Notes: generated from the letters alone by a model not told the origin. Shown: positions 1-8,754, numbered from the stretch's first letter. The stretch: DNA of 64,000 nucleotides from Neobacillus niacini (GCF_030817595.1 NZ_JAUSZN010000001.1:690001-754000), one strand, 5' to 3'. A program made the numbers and translations.

Positions 1-36
1 CCTTGAAAAAAGACTAAAATAGAGAGGTCGTTGAAT

Positions 37-906
37 ATGAAGAGCCAATTATTCTTGCAAATGAATACGATCTTTATAAGTATATTAATTGAGGCATTGC
101 CTTTTATCTTGTTAGGGGTATTAATATCAGGGATTATCCAGATTTTTGTAACGGAAGAAATGATGGCTCGGATTATTCCGAAAAACAAAATACTTGCCGT
201 TTTTTCTGCTGCTTTCATAGGTGCTATTTTTCCTGCTTGTGAGTGTGGAATTGTTCCAATTACGCGACGTTTAATGGCAAAAGGTGTTCCACTTTATGCA
301 GCAATCCCTTTTATGCTTACTGGTCCAGTGATAAATCCTATCGTGTTGTTTTCCACTTATATTGCATTTGGGAACAATTGGGATATGGTCTTGTATCGTG
401 GAGGGATCGCCCTACTGATTGCTCTCATTGTGGGTGGGTTACTTTCCATTCAATTTAAGGATTCTCAGTTAAAGAATGATGTAGCTGACCATGTTCATCG
501 GAAATCATTTAAAGGAAAATTTATTGGCATGCTAAAGCACTCAATTGATGAGCTGTTTTCAGTTGGGAAATTCTTAATCCTTGGTGCGTTTGTTGCGGCA
601 TTCATTCAAACCACGGTAAAAACAGCTACCTTGCTCGACATTGGACAAGGTCCGTTATCTTCTAACCTGGTTATGATGGGTCTCGCTTATGTTCTTTCGT
701 TATGCTCAGAGGCGGATGCCTTTGTAGCAGCATCATTTAGAAGTACATTCTCAACAGGTTCCCTTGTTGCCTTTCTTGTTTTTGGACCGATGCTGGATAT
801 TAAGAATACGTTAATGCTCTTAGGAACATTCAAAGCGAATTTTGTTGTGTATTTGATGGGCTATATAACCATCTTGGTCGCCATAATAACGTTATTTATT
901 AAGTAG
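37..906 (+). CDS. ycgR: YcgR-like permease (UPF0718, COG0701)
   Basis: A 289-aa polytopic membrane protein of the COG0701 permease family. The family signatures ACECGIVPI (about residues 67-75) and LCSEADAF (about 225) are present, among eight or so hydrophobic segments. The family is thought to move metal ions or metal-linked small molecules, but the substrate is not established. A TTG lies 6 nt upstream; ATG at 37 is preferred because AGAGAGG at 21-27 sits 9 nt before it. The gene is followed 18 nt later by its partner ycgQ, and a second copy of the pair lies convergently at 1794-3735. The promoter lies outside the window. Confidence 0.9.
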   Translation: MKSQLFLQMNTIFISILIEALPFILLGVLISGIIQIFVTEEMMARIIPKNKILAVFSAAFIGAIFPACECGIVPITRRLMAKGVPLYAAIPFMLTGPVINPIVLFSTYIAFGNNWDMVLYRGGIALLIALIVGGLLSIQFKDSQLKNDVADHVHRKSFKGKFIGMLKHSIDELFSVGKFLILGAFVAAFIQTTVKTATLLDIGQGPLSSNLVMMGLAYVLSLCSEADAFVAASFRSTFSTGSLVAFLVFGPMLDIKNTLMLLGTFKANFVVYLMGYITILVAIITLFIK

Positions 907-924
907 GGAGGTGGTGGTGCTGAT

Positions 925-1761
925 ATGTTAAGAACACTCATATTAATTGGATTAACGTATTTATTTATGCATTTGCACGCCTCAGGTGATATCTCCAAGT
1001 ATATCAATATGAAATATTCATATCTCTCTTATTCTGCCATTTATATTCTGGCCATTTTTACTTTTATTAGTATTTATTTTTATATAAAAGAAGATCAACA
1101 TGATCATGATCAATGTGGAGATGATTGTGGGCATTCACATGAAGAAAATACTTGGTGGAAAAGAGCAATAACCAATGGAGTATTTATTATTCCGATTTTG
1201 ACAGGTCTGTTTCTGCCTGTCGCAACGCTTGATTCGAATATTGTTGAGAAAAAAGGCTTTTATTTTCCTGTTTATGAAGACAGCGATTCAACAAGTAAGC
1301 AGCAATTTTTACAACCCGATACAAGTGTTTATTATGGACAAGATGACTACGATGATTTAATGGCTAAATCGTTAAAGAAATTATTGAAAAAAGATACGCT
1401 TGAACTTAATGAAAGCAACTATTTAACCGATTTAGAATCCATCTATAATTATCCTGGACAATTTATTGGCAAAGAAGTGAAAATAACAGGATTCTCCTAT
1501 AGCACAGATGAATTAGCTGCGAACCAAAAATTTCTATTTCGATTTGGAATTATTCACTGTGTTGCAGATTCGGGCGTGTTTGGAATGTTAGTGGAGCTTC
1601 CTGAGGATATTAACCCTAAAAATGATGAGTGGCTTACGGTAAGTGGAAAACTCGAAACCATCTACTATCAGCCCTTTAAGAAAACCATCCCGTATCTCAA
1701 AGTGACTTCATGGGAGACGATTAGTCCACCAGAGGATCCTTATGTGTATCGTCAATATTAA
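925..1761 (+). CDS. ycgQ: YcgQ-like partner protein (UPF0703/DUF1980, TIGR03943 family)
   Basis: A 278-aa protein with hydrophobic segments near the N-terminus, then a His/Asp/Cys-rich stretch (HDHDQCGDDCGHSHEE, about residues 60-75) that looks like a metal-binding linker, then a soluble C-terminal domain with the family motif HCVADSG. It is the usual operon partner of the COG0701 permease upstream. RBS GGGAGGTGG ends 10 nt before the ATG. It ends at a bidirectional terminator shared with the convergent paralogous operon. The His-rich linker fits a metal-related role, but transport itself is inferred. Confidence 0.88.
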   Translation: MLRTLILIGLTYLFMHLHASGDISKYINMKYSYLSYSAIYILAIFTFISIYFYIKEDQHDHDQCGDDCGHSHEENTWWKRAITNGVFIIPILTGLFLPVATLDSNIVEKKGFYFPVYEDSDSTSKQQFLQPDTSVYYGQDDYDDLMAKSLKKLLKKDTLELNESNYLTDLESIYNYPGQFIGKEVKITGFSYSTDELAANQKFLFRFGIIHCVADSGVFGMLVELPEDINPKNDEWLTVSGKLETIYYQPFKKTIPYLKVTSWETISPPEDPYVYRQY

Positions 1762-1762
1762 C

Positions 1763-1793
1763 AGCCTTAGTTCAAAGAACTAAGGCTATTTTT
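1763..1793. terminator. Bidirectional intrinsic terminator
   Basis: Perfect 11-bp stem AGCCTTAGTTC / GAACTAAGGCT with an AAA loop, followed by ATTTTT on the plus strand. It separates the two convergent ycgQ genes and can serve both. Confidence 0.85.
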
Positions 1794-2723
1794 CTAAAGA
1801 ATTTTCACACTTATCGGATAGAGATAAGGTTCCTTTGGTTCATTGATTTTTTTCCATGTGGTAATTTTTATGATAGGAAGCTCTGTGCCATTAAAGTTCG
1901 TGGTACCCAAAACACCTTTCACTTCAATCCAAGTATTTTCTTTAAGTGATGAGGCCTCCGGTAACTCTGATATGAATCCAATAATGCTGGCATCTGCAAC
2001 GCAATGGGTTATCAAAAATCTTGATAGCACAAGTTGGTCTTGTTCAAGACCTTCTTCTTTATAAACAAATCCTTTTAACTCGATTTCTCGCCCTTTAAAT
2101 TTCTCGATGTCCGTTTGAATTTCGTCATAGTAAGTAGAAAAAATATCATCATTCATCTTAATAGTCGAGCTTTGTAAAAGATGTTGTATTAATTGATTAT
2201 ATTCATCTTTTGTATAAACTAATTCTTCGAGACGTGAAAGGTCAACAAGATCTCCATTAATAACAGGGTCTTCCTGTTGACTAATGTTATGTGCAGGCTT
2301 TTCATCTATTTCCTTCTCTGACTTCTGATTGGTTAATACAGCCAAACCACCTTTTTTATCAGCGATTGAGGCGTCGAGCACCTTCGCAGGGAGCAGGAAC
2401 CCAGTGACTAACGGAAAAACAATAATAACATAAGCGATTAATTTTTTTGTATTAAAAGGAGAGAATCCATGGTCGTGACTACAATTATGGTCGTGAGAAT
2501 CGTGATGACAGTGGTGATGCTGGCTGTTTTCCTTAACAGTCCATATCCTTGTGGTTTGGATCATAAACAATATTAAAAATAATACAGAAGCAGACTGGCT
2601 TAAGCCCTCATATTTTGGATTAATAAACTTTGTCATTTCGCTAGTAAAATGAAGCTTAAAAAGCAGGACAGAAAAAGCTAATAAAATAAACGCTCTGACA
2701 GCCTGCTGAAAATGAAAACTCAC
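1794..2723 (-). CDS. ycgQ: second YcgQ-like protein (UPF0703/DUF1980)
   Basis: A 309-aa paralog of the gene at 925, with the same plan: hydrophobic N-terminal region, a longer His/Cys-rich linker (HHHCHHDSHDHNCSHDHG, about residues 69-86), a further hydrophobic segment, and a C-terminal domain with HCVADAS. It starts at GTG, with AAAGGGGGG about 7 nt upstream. It lies 13 nt downstream of its permease partner (2737-3735). The two copies differ in sequence and linker length, so this is an old duplication or a separate acquisition rather than a recent tandem copy. Confidence 0.87.
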   Translation of the reverse strand: MSFHFQQAVRAFILLAFSVLLFKLHFTSEMTKFINPKYEGLSQSASVLFLILFMIQTTRIWTVKENSQHHHCHHDSHDHNCSHDHGFSPFNTKKLIAYVIIVFPLVTGFLLPAKVLDASIADKKGGLAVLTNQKSEKEIDEKPAHNISQQEDPVINGDLVDLSRLEELVYTKDEYNQLIQHLLQSSTIKMNDDIFSTYYDEIQTDIEKFKGREIELKGFVYKEEGLEQDQLVLSRFLITHCVADASIIGFISELPEASSLKENTWIEVKGVLGTTNFNGTELPIIKITTWKKINEPKEPYLYPISVKIL

Positions 2724-2736
2724 GACTTTCCCCCCT

Positions 2737-3735
2737 TTAAATGAAGCTTTGCACCGACATGATAGTAATAAAGATGACCGAAATGATTAAAGCTAACACA
2801 CCGATAACAAACTTCAATCGGAATACGCTCAGCATCATTAGGGTGTTTTTTAAATCCATCATTGGACCAAAGATTAAGAACCCTAAAATGGCTGGAGTTG
2901 GAAAAATACTGCTGAAGGAAGCACCGATAAAGGCATCTGCTTCAGAACAAAGTGATAAAACGTAAGCTAATCCCATCATGACAGATAGGGAGGATACCGT
3001 TCCGCTGCCAGCTTCCAAGAGAGATTTTGCCGGGAGATAGGTTTGTACAAATGCAGCTAAAAAAGCTCCCATGACCAGGTATTTACCCATATCAAAAAAC
3101 TCATCAATGGAATGGGTTAACATCGACCAAAATCTTGTTGAAAGAGATTCTTTTTTTGAGGGTGTTGGTGAAGAACTTGTATGGATAGGAGACTTTAATT
3201 GATTTCCCTTAAAAATAACGCTGACAAACAATGCAACCAGTATAGCGACAAAAAAACCTAACCCCATTCTTAATCCCGCAATCTTAAAATCGTTCCCAAA
3301 TGCCATATAAGTAGATGCAATCACAATTGGATTAATTAGCGGACCTGTCAACATAAATCCAATTGAAGCATGAATTGGTACGCCTTTCCCGACAAGACGA
3401 CGGACGATGGGAACTATACCACATTCACATGCAGGAAAGAGGGCACCAATTATACAACTCATGATTATAGCTAAAACCTTATTTTTGGGAATCCAGCGTT
3501 GAATATGTTCTTCGGTGACAAATATTTGAATCACACCCGCGATGAGGACCCCTATTAGAACAAATGGCAGTGCCTCTATTAAAATACTTAGAAATATCGT
3601 GTTTAGATTTAATAGAGACGGAGGTAAATCGAATGAAAGTTTAAAGCTGGTACTAAATGAAAGCAGTAAAAGTGCTAAAACAATGATCATAATACCCGTA
3701 AGTTCTATGATATTATTGCGAACAATGCGATACAT
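2737..3735 (-). CDS. ycgR: second YcgR-like permease (UPF0718, COG0701)
   Basis: A 332-aa paralog of the permease at 37-906, with an extra N-terminal hydrophobic segment of about 40 residues. ACECGIVPI and LCSEADAF are both conserved. It is the first gene of the minus-strand ycgR-ycgQ operon. RBS CTGGAGG lies 7 nt before the ATG. I saw no Zur-like palindrome in the 140 bp upstream, unlike the zinc genes next door, so its regulation is open. Confidence 0.88.
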   Translation of the reverse strand: MYRIVRNNIIELTGIMIIVLALLLLSFSTSFKLSFDLPPSLLNLNTIFLSILIEALPFVLIGVLIAGVIQIFVTEEHIQRWIPKNKVLAIIMSCIIGALFPACECGIVPIVRRLVGKGVPIHASIGFMLTGPLINPIVIASTYMAFGNDFKIAGLRMGLGFFVAILVALFVSVIFKGNQLKSPIHTSSSPTPSKKESLSTRFWSMLTHSIDEFFDMGKYLVMGAFLAAFVQTYLPAKSLLEAGSGTVSSLSVMMGLAYVLSLCSEADAFIGASFSSIFPTPAILGFLIFGPMMDLKNTLMMLSVFRLKFVIGVLALIISVIFITIMSVQSFI

Positions 3736-3829
3736 AAATACCTCCAGTTTCTATTAATTAGTTTGTACATTTAATAGAGTATGAATAAAAAATTATATAT
3801 ATACCTCTCGCTAGTTCTATGTAAGAGAA

Positions 3830-3860
3830 TCCCTGCCGCAATATAAGGCAGGGATAGATA
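3830..3860 (-). terminator. Probable terminator of the znuA-like gene
   Basis: Perfect 8-bp stem TCCCTGCC / GGCAGGGA with a 9-nt loop lies just after the stop codon on the minus strand. The trailing T run is weak, so it is less certain than the others. Confidence 0.5.
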
Positions 3861-3875
3861 AGTCACATGTTGTTG

Positions 3876-4883
3876 TTAGTCATTTAAAACTGTCTTGATG
3901 GTTTCTAAATTTTTACGCATGATGCTGAAGTAATCATCGTTTTGTTTAATGTTCTCTTCTGTTACAGCCTCTAAATTATGGAGAGTGAGAGCCTTTGCCC
4001 CTATTTCTTCTTGGATGATTTTTGCTATTTTGGGTGAAACATTCTGTTCGAAAATCACATAATGAATGTTATGTTCTGTAGACTCTTCAATGATTGCTTG
4101 CAGTTCTTTCTGAGTTGGTTCTTGTGTGGGTGATAAACCTGATATGGCAATTGTTTCAATGCCATATCGCTTTTCCCAATATCCATAAGCAGCATGCGAA
4201 ACTAATAAATTCTTCGTTTTTGAACTCTCGATGGTCGTTTTAAATTCCTTATCCAGTTTTTCGAGCTCGCTTTTTAGCTGTTTAAAATTGGTTTCGAACT
4301 CTGCTGCATGTTCTGGCATTAATTTACTCAAAGAGTTTTTAATGTTATTTGCTAAAGCGATAGAGAGGACAGGATCTAACCATACGTGGGGATCTACGTC
4401 ACCATGGTTATGTTCTTCGCCTTCATGATTTTCCGATTCTGTGTGTTCACCTTCATTTTCATCAGAATGTCCTTCTTCATCATCATGATGATTATCATCA
4501 GTGGATTCAATAAGATCGATTCCATCTGCGGCTTTTAAAACTTGTACATCCTCTTTTTCCAAAGCTTCTGTTGCTTTTTCAGCAAATCCTTCAATCCCCA
4601 CACCTGTATAGATAAATAAATCTGAGTCTGCTAGGTTAATCATGTCTTTTGTAGAAGGCTCGTAGGAATGGGCATCTACATTGGGAGGATAAATACTTTG
4701 GACTTCGACGTAACTTCCGCCAATTTTTTTAGTGAAATCTTCAAGCGGATAAATGGTGGTATAGACTATTAGAGAGTTTCTTTCTTTATTTTCTCCAGTT
4801 TTTACAACTTCTTTTGATCCACAACCTGTTAACAAAAGGCTTAAAGCTAGAACTGAGGTAGACATAAGTGTAGATATTTTCAT
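3876..4883 (-). CDS. znuA: ZnuA/AdcA-type zinc ABC transporter substrate-binding lipoprotein
   Basis: A 335-aa cluster A-I solute-binding protein. Signal peptide with lipobox LLTGC (Cys21) for membrane anchoring; a typical His/Asp/Glu-rich loop (about residues 132-162) followed by HVWLDP; and later metal-site regions VSHAAYGYW and ISGLSP. It is predicted to bind zinc outside the membrane and deliver it to an ABC permease, but no znuB/znuC is adjacent. RBS AAAGGAG precedes the ATG. A Zur-box-like palindrome at 4927-4947 lies 44 bp upstream, so induction by zinc starvation is likely. Manganese binding is possible but the long His loop favours zinc. Confidence 0.9.
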   Translation of the reverse strand: MKISTLMSTSVLALSLLLTGCGSKEVVKTGENKERNSLIVYTTIYPLEDFTKKIGGSYVEVQSIYPPNVDAHSYEPSTKDMINLADSDLFIYTGVGIEGFAEKATEALEKEDVQVLKAADGIDLIESTDDNHHDDEEGHSDENEGEHTESENHEGEEHNHGDVDPHVWLDPVLSIALANNIKNSLSKLMPEHAAEFETNFKQLKSELEKLDKEFKTTIESSKTKNLLVSHAAYGYWEKRYGIETIAISGLSPTQEPTQKELQAIIEESTEHNIHYVIFEQNVSPKIAKIIQEEIGAKALTLHNLEAVTEENIKQNDDYFSIMRKNLETIKTVLND

Positions 4884-4926
4884 AGAATTACTCCTTTGAT
4901 ATATTAAGATTTTTATACAATGTAAT

Positions 4927-4947
4927 AAAACGAAATCGTTACGTTTT
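4927..4947 (-). promoter_or_regulatory. Zur-box-like operator (znuA)
   Basis: AAAACG-N9-CGTTTT palindrome whose centre ACGAAATCGTTACGT matches 11 of 14 informative positions of the Bacillus Zur consensus TCGTAATNATTACGA, recalled from memory. Confidence 0.7.
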
Positions 4948-5068
4948 ACATTCTAAAATATATCTATGCGTTTGTAAATGACTTTAGGAATCATTTCGAT
5001 TTATTTTTTTTATGGCAAGAAGTTATCGTTCTACCGCTTGACATTAAAATGAAATTGGGATAAAGTGC

Positions 5069-5089
5069 AAATCGTAATCATTTTGATTT
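5069..5089 (+). promoter_or_regulatory. Zur-box-like operator (rpmG)
   Basis: AAATCGTAATCATTTTGATTT. The left half and centre match the Bacillus Zur consensus TCGTAATNATTACGA exactly and the right half partly. It lies 29 bp before the start of the L33 paralog. Confidence 0.8.
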
Positions 5090-5117
5090 GAAAACGAAAA
5101 ATTAGGAGGAAAGTAAG

Positions 5118-5267
5118 ATGCGTGTAAAAATTATTTTGCAATGTACAGAAACTGGCGACAGAAATTATATTACAACAAAGAACAAACGGAATGATCCGGA
5201 AAGACTCGAACTAAAGAAATATTCTCCTCGGTTGAAACGCTATACGATACACAGAGAAACAAAGTAA
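5118..5267 (+). CDS. rpmG: 50S ribosomal protein L33, zinc-independent (C-minus) paralog
   Basis: A 49-aa L33 protein (starts [19 protein letters not shown]). Zinc-containing L33 carries two CxxC pairs; this one has a single Cys, so it is the C-minus type that replaces the zinc form when zinc is scarce. The Zur-like box directly upstream and the zinc genes on both sides agree with that. RBS AGGAGGAAAG precedes the ATG at 5118. Confidence 0.93.
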   Translation: MRVKIILQCTETGDRNYITTKNKRNDPERLELKKYSPRLKRYTIHRETK

Positions 5268-5338
5268 GAAAATGCATAGTTATATATGTCCTTTAAAACC
5301 TGAGTAATTTCAAGTTAATTAAAATATGTATAAAGTAT

Positions 5339-5353
5339 TCGTAATGGTTATTA
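5339..5353 (+). promoter_or_regulatory. Zur-box-like operator (zagA)
   Basis: TCGTAATGGTTATTA matches 11 of 14 informative positions of the Zur consensus, 28 bp before the start of the COG0523 GTPase. Confidence 0.6.
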
Positions 5354-5381
5354 TTTGTGGATAACGGAAGGGAGAATTATC

Positions 5382-6584
5382 ATGAAAGACACAAGAATTC
5401 CGGTAACTGTTTTAAGCGGCTATTTAGGAGCAGGGAAGACCACTTTACTAAACCATATTCTTCAGAACCGAGATGGATTAAGAGTTGCAGTTATTGTTAA
5501 TGACATGAGTGAAATTAATGTGGATGCAGAATTGGTAAAACAGGGAGGGGGGTTAAACAGAACGGAAGAAAAGCTTGTGGAACTATCAAATGGATGTATT
5601 TGCTGTACATTAAGAGAAGACCTTTTAAAAGAAGTGGAACGACTGGTCGAGATTGGAAATATAGATTATATTGTGATTGAATCAACAGGTATAAGTGAAC
5701 CAGTACCTGTTGCACAAACTTTTTCTTACATAGATGAAGAGTTGGGGATTGATCTTACAAAGCTTTGTAAACTCGATACAATGGTTACAGTTGTTAATGC
5801 AAACAGGTTTTGGCATGACTTTGCCTCAGGAGATCTCCTTCTGGAAAGAAACCAGGCTGTAGGTGAAGAGGATGAAAGAACGGTTGCGGACTTACTAATA
5901 GACCAAATTGAGTTTTGTGATGTCTTGATCCTTAATAAATGCGATTTGCTTGAAGAGGAACAATTAATTCAGTTGGAGGTTTTTTTAAGAAAGTTACAGC
6001 CTACAGCGAAATTTCATCGTTCAATTAAGGGGAAGGTTCGCCCACCAGAGATTTTAAATACAGGTTTGTTTAATTTTGAAGCCGCAAGCGAATCTGCCGG
6101 CTGGATTAAAGAATTGGAAGCGCCTGAGCATACTCCGGAAACGGAAGAGTATGGAATCAGCTCCTTCGTTTATAGAAGTTCGGTCCCATTTCATTCTGAA
6201 AGGTTCAATCGCTGGGTGGAAAAAATACCAGAAGAAATTGTGAGGGCAAAAGGAATCGTATGGTGCGCAACAAGGAATGACATAGCTATATTATTTTCGC
6301 AAGCAGGTCCTTCGGTGCAATTAGATCCGGTAGCTTATTGGATCGCATCCTTGTCCCTAGAGCAGCAAGCCCAATATTTTGAAGAAGACCCGACAGTAAA
6401 AGAAGACTGGGATGAAAAGTTTGGAGACCGGAAAAATGAAATGGTTGTGATCGGAATCCACATGGATAAAGAAGTTGTGAAATCTTCTTTAGATCGCTGC
6501 TTATTGACAGAAGAAGAGATGATTCAAGATTGGAATAAAATGGGTGACCCGTTCGTATGGAATATTACTACAGCAGTTAAATAA
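5382..6584 (+). CDS. zagA: ZagA/YciC-type COG0523 GTPase, zinc metallochaperone
   Basis: A 400-aa G3E-family P-loop GTPase: Walker [10 protein letters not shown] (residues 13-21), metal-binding CxCC motif GCICC (about 70-74), ESTGISEP switch II region, NKCD specificity motif (about 186), and a C-terminal CobW_C domain. Length matches Bacillus YciC/ZagA (about 400 aa), which is Zur-controlled and passes zinc to client enzymes under starvation. Start chosen at ATG 5382 with GAAGGGAG 7 nt upstream; an in-frame TTG at 5355 would overlap the operator. A terminator follows. Confidence 0.92.
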   Translation: MKDTRIPVTVLSGYLGAGKTTLLNHILQNRDGLRVAVIVNDMSEINVDAELVKQGGGLNRTEEKLVELSNGCICCTLREDLLKEVERLVEIGNIDYIVIESTGISEPVPVAQTFSYIDEELGIDLTKLCKLDTMVTVVNANRFWHDFASGDLLLERNQAVGEEDERTVADLLIDQIEFCDVLILNKCDLLEEEQLIQLEVFLRKLQPTAKFHRSIKGKVRPPEILNTGLFNFEAASESAGWIKELEAPEHTPETEEYGISSFVYRSSVPFHSERFNRWVEKIPEEIVRAKGIVWCATRNDIAILFSQAGPSVQLDPVAYWIASLSLEQQAQYFEEDPTVKEDWDEKFGDRKNEMVVIGIHMDKEVVKSSLDRCLLTEEEMIQDWNKMGDPFVWNITTAVK

Positions 6585-6591
6585 AATGAAC

Positions 6592-6632
6592 GAGCCTACA
6601 ATATATGGATGTAGGCTCATTCATTTTATTTT
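6592..6632 (+). terminator. Intrinsic terminator after zagA
   Basis: 9-bp stem GAGCCTACA / TGTAGGCTC with a 9-nt loop, followed by a T-rich tail. Confidence 0.85.
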
Positions 6633-6723
6633 GAAGAACCCCCTTTCCATTTTATTATGGATAAATAAATGCCTGCATCTAGCGTTTGTATTTTAATTTA
6701 ATCATACTTAGGGAGGGATTGAT

Positions 6724-7020
6724 TTGAATAAAGTAAAATTAAGAAAAAGTGGAGAATTATACATTCCTAAAACTCTTACTAAAATATTAAATATTGAAGT
6801 AGGTGACATGATCAAAATATTTATAGATGGTAAAAAAATTGTATTAACAAGTAAAGTAGGGTTTGAAAAAGAAAATAAATGTACTTATAATCAAAAAGGA
6901 ACAATCCATATACCGGCAGAAATTAGAAGATTAAATAATATCGACACAGATACAGTTTTTACTATTACTATCGATGAAAAGGAAAAACGGGTATGTCTTA
7001 TTCCTGATTTAACAGGTTGA
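6724..7020 (+). CDS. Tandem AbrB/SpoVT-like DNA-binding protein
   Basis: A 98-aa protein that appears to hold two AbrB-type swapped-hairpin halves in one chain. The first reads roughly KLRKSGELYIPKTL...IEVGDMIKIF (residues 4-35); the second YNQKGTIHIPAEIRR...DTVFTITID (52-88). AbrB-family proteins normally carry one half and dimerise. TTG start supported by GGGAGGG 7 nt upstream. It is the last gene before the repeat array begins. Role as a transcription regulator is inferred. Confidence 0.65.
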   Translation: MNKVKLRKSGELYIPKTLTKILNIEVGDMIKIFIDGKKIVLTSKVGFEKENKCTYNQKGTIHIPAEIRRLNNIDTDTVFTITIDEKEKRVCLIPDLTG

Positions 7021-7026
7021 ATGAGA

Positions 7027-7112
7027 TTGTGAAGAATTGTACTTAAACTATAGGGTGCTAGAGTTCTCTTATTGAACTAAAGATGCAGGTTAGCTCAACA
7101 AGGACGAATGAC
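7027..7112 (+). repeat. Dispersed palindromic element, copy 1
   Basis: Starts with the shared left flank TTGTGAAGAATTGTACTTAA, then left half AACTATAGGGTGC and right half TTATTGAACTAAAG-TGCAGGTTAGCTCAACAAG. The central terminator-like hairpin is missing. First copy of the array from the left. Confidence 0.75.
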
Positions 7113-7162
7113 AGAATAATTGAACTTTGATAAGAGAAAAGTAAATAAAAAAGGATTTTTTT

Positions 7163-7624
7163 ATGATTGGACTTATTATTGCTGTTTTTCTCTTTAATAT
7201 AATTGCTTTTAAAACTAACAAGCAGTTGACTAAAAATCAAATTGTTCACATTTGGGCATTTACTATCGTTTTTCAGGGGCTTTTTGATTTGTATATTGAC
7301 CAAAAATACCAAGGTTATTGGTACTTTTCAAAAGATGTTGATTGGTCATCTTTACCTGCACTTACACTACTTGTACCACCTATAAATATGATGTTTTTAA
7401 ATTGGTATCCATTTACATCTCCATTATTAAAACGAGTTCTTTATTATATTTATTGGTTAGTATTTATGGTGATTTATGAAGTAATAGCATTATTTCCTGA
7501 ACCTTGGGGGTACTTCTATTATGGATGGTGGAAATTATGGTATTCAGTAATTTGTGATCCTATCCTACTAATTATTTTATTAAATTATTATAAGTGGATA
7601 TGTAAAATAGAAAAAAATCACTAA
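7163..7624 (+). CDS. CBO0543-family small membrane protein
   Basis: A 153-aa protein with four or five hydrophobic segments and aromatic signatures (QGLFDLYIDQKYQGYWYF, PEPWGYFYYGWWKLWYS) of the CBO0543 family, whose function is unknown. AAGGA precedes the ATG. It stands alone between two copies of the palindromic element, like most genes of this region, and is followed by its own terminator. Confidence 0.7.
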   Translation: MIGLIIAVFLFNIIAFKTNKQLTKNQIVHIWAFTIVFQGLFDLYIDQKYQGYWYFSKDVDWSSLPALTLLVPPINMMFLNWYPFTSPLLKRVLYYIYWLVFMVIYEVIALFPEPWGYFYYGWWKLWYSVICDPILLIILLNYYKWICKIEKNH

Positions 7625-7629
7625 CGAGA

Positions 7630-7661
7630 GCGTTTCTGTTAAAAGCAGGGACGCTTTTCTA
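7630..7661 (+). terminator. Intrinsic terminator
   Basis: GCGTTTCTG / GCAGGGACGC stem (with G-U pairs), loop TTAAAA, then TTTTCT. The same module, ending GGGACG-T(4-5)-CTAATTAAA, leads into copy 8 of the element at 14056. Confidence 0.65.
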
Positions 7662-7755
7662 ATTAAAGTAAAGGGTGCTTAAGTTAAAGATGGAGTTGCG
7701 GCAAGCAGCTCTTTTTACGTTGGTCAACTAACGAAGCGGTTTATTTTAATAAAGC
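7661..7755 (+). repeat. Dispersed palindromic element, copy 2
   Basis: AAAGTAAAGGGTGC left half, centre GGAGTTGCGGCAAGCAGCTCTTTTT, right half GGTCAACTAACGAAGCGG then a degenerate right arm. The rest of the gap to 7925 shows nothing I can identify. Confidence 0.65.
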
Positions 7756-7924
7756 GTTATATATAAATGGTTTTAGATAACTTTATTTATTGTTCAAGAT
7801 TCATTTCCCCCACGTGTTGCCAAATGGGTGGCATAAAGGTTGTATTAAAATAAAAAAAATATAGAAAATATGAATATTATCTTATATAATCATTTTATAA
7901 ATCATAGTATTCAGGGTGGAATTA

Positions 7925-8086
7925 ATGGGTTTTAAAATTGTAATATATAAAGGCGAGAAGTGTTGGCTTATTTATCAATACGATTCAGGCTATTGTGAAA
8001 TAAAAAAAGAGGGATTCTCTCTTAACAGAATTGAATTAGTTCATATGTCAGAGTTAATTGAAGAAAAAAGAGAAAAGCAGGATTAG
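7925..8086 (+). CDS. Small hypothetical protein (53 aa)
   Basis: A short ORF starting MGFKIVIYKGEKCWLIYQYD, preceded by GGGTGGA and ending inside a strong terminator. It is not recognised. The compact, mixed hydrophobic/charged composition, proper ribosome binding site and dedicated terminator support a real gene. Confidence 0.5.
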   Translation: MGFKIVIYKGEKCWLIYQYDSGYCEIKKEGFSLNRIELVHMSELIEEKREKQD

Positions 8087-8112
8087 GTAAACCTAGCCTG
8101 CTTTTCTTTTTT
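8071..8112 (+). terminator. Intrinsic terminator overlapping the small ORF stop
   Basis: AGAAAAGCAGG / CCTGCTTTTCT perfect 11-bp stem with an internal AGG/CCT extension, then six T. Confidence 0.85.
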
Positions 8113-8216
8113 ATTGAACTGAATTCACCTCTTGAACTATGGATAGCAGAAGATAAAGATAGAGATCGCTATGTGGTGGAAGAATCTTATTTTGTGAAGA
8201 ATTATACTTAAAACTA
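8113..8216 (+). pseudogene. 3' end of a lost gene, fused to element copy 3
   Basis: An open frame without start encodes ...SPLELWIAEDKDRDRYVV EESYFVKNYT and stops at the TAA within the shared left flank of element copy 3. It looks like the tail of a protein-coding gene whose front is gone. The gene is not recognised. Confidence 0.35.
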
Positions 8217-8299
8217 AAGGGTACTTTACCTCACGAACTGGCTGCTAAATACGGCAGCCTTTTTCTTATTGAACTAAAGGGCAGGTTAGTGCAACAAGG
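8191..8299 (+). repeat. Dispersed palindromic element, copy 3
   Basis: Left flank TTTGTGAAGAATTATACTTA, left half AACTAAAGGGTAC, central hairpin GGCTGC-TAAATAC-GGCAGCC with T run, right half CTTATTGAACTAAAG-GGCAGGTTAGTGCAACAAG. Confidence 0.8.
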
Positions 8300-8356
8300 A
8301 CTTTGGGGAATGCTAAAGAAAACTTCAAATATACAAACTGAATCAAGGTGAGTTAA

Positions 8357-8743
8357 ATGAAAAATAAAGTGAAACCAATTTTGATAACAATAATCACAAT
8401 ACTTGCTGTATTTATGGTTGGTAAATATGTATTGGATACATTGTTTGGAGATATGTGTGGAAATGATATTATACAAAAAGTCCCTTCTCCTAGTGGTGAG
8501 AATGTGGCTTATGTTTTCGACAGAAGTTGTGGTGCAACAACGGGATTTTCACCTCAATTATCCATTTTAGATAAAGATGACGATTTTCAAAATGAATCGG
8601 GAAATACATTTAGGTCAGATAAAGAGTTTTCTATTGAATGGCTTGGTGAAAAGAACCTAAAAGTTATTTATGATAAATCCTCTGAAACTTACGAAATGGA
8701 TAAAAAAGTGAATGGGATTGAGATTGATTATGTAGGAAAATAA
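8357..8743 (+). CDS. DUF5412 family protein
   Basis: A 128-aa protein with one N-terminal membrane anchor (about residues 7-28) and an extracytoplasmic domain with the DUF5412-type signature RSCGATTGFSPQLSIL (about 56-71) and two further Cys. Function unknown. Single-gene unit between element copies 3 and 4; the stop lies 12 bp before copy 4. Confidence 0.7.
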   Translation: MKNKVKPILITIITILAVFMVGKYVLDTLFGDMCGNDIIQKVPSPSGENVAYVFDRSCGATTGFSPQLSILDKDDDFQNESGNTFRSDKEFSIEWLGEKNLKVIYDKSSETYEMDKKVNGIEIDYVGK

Positions 8744-8754
8744 GAGAGATTATG

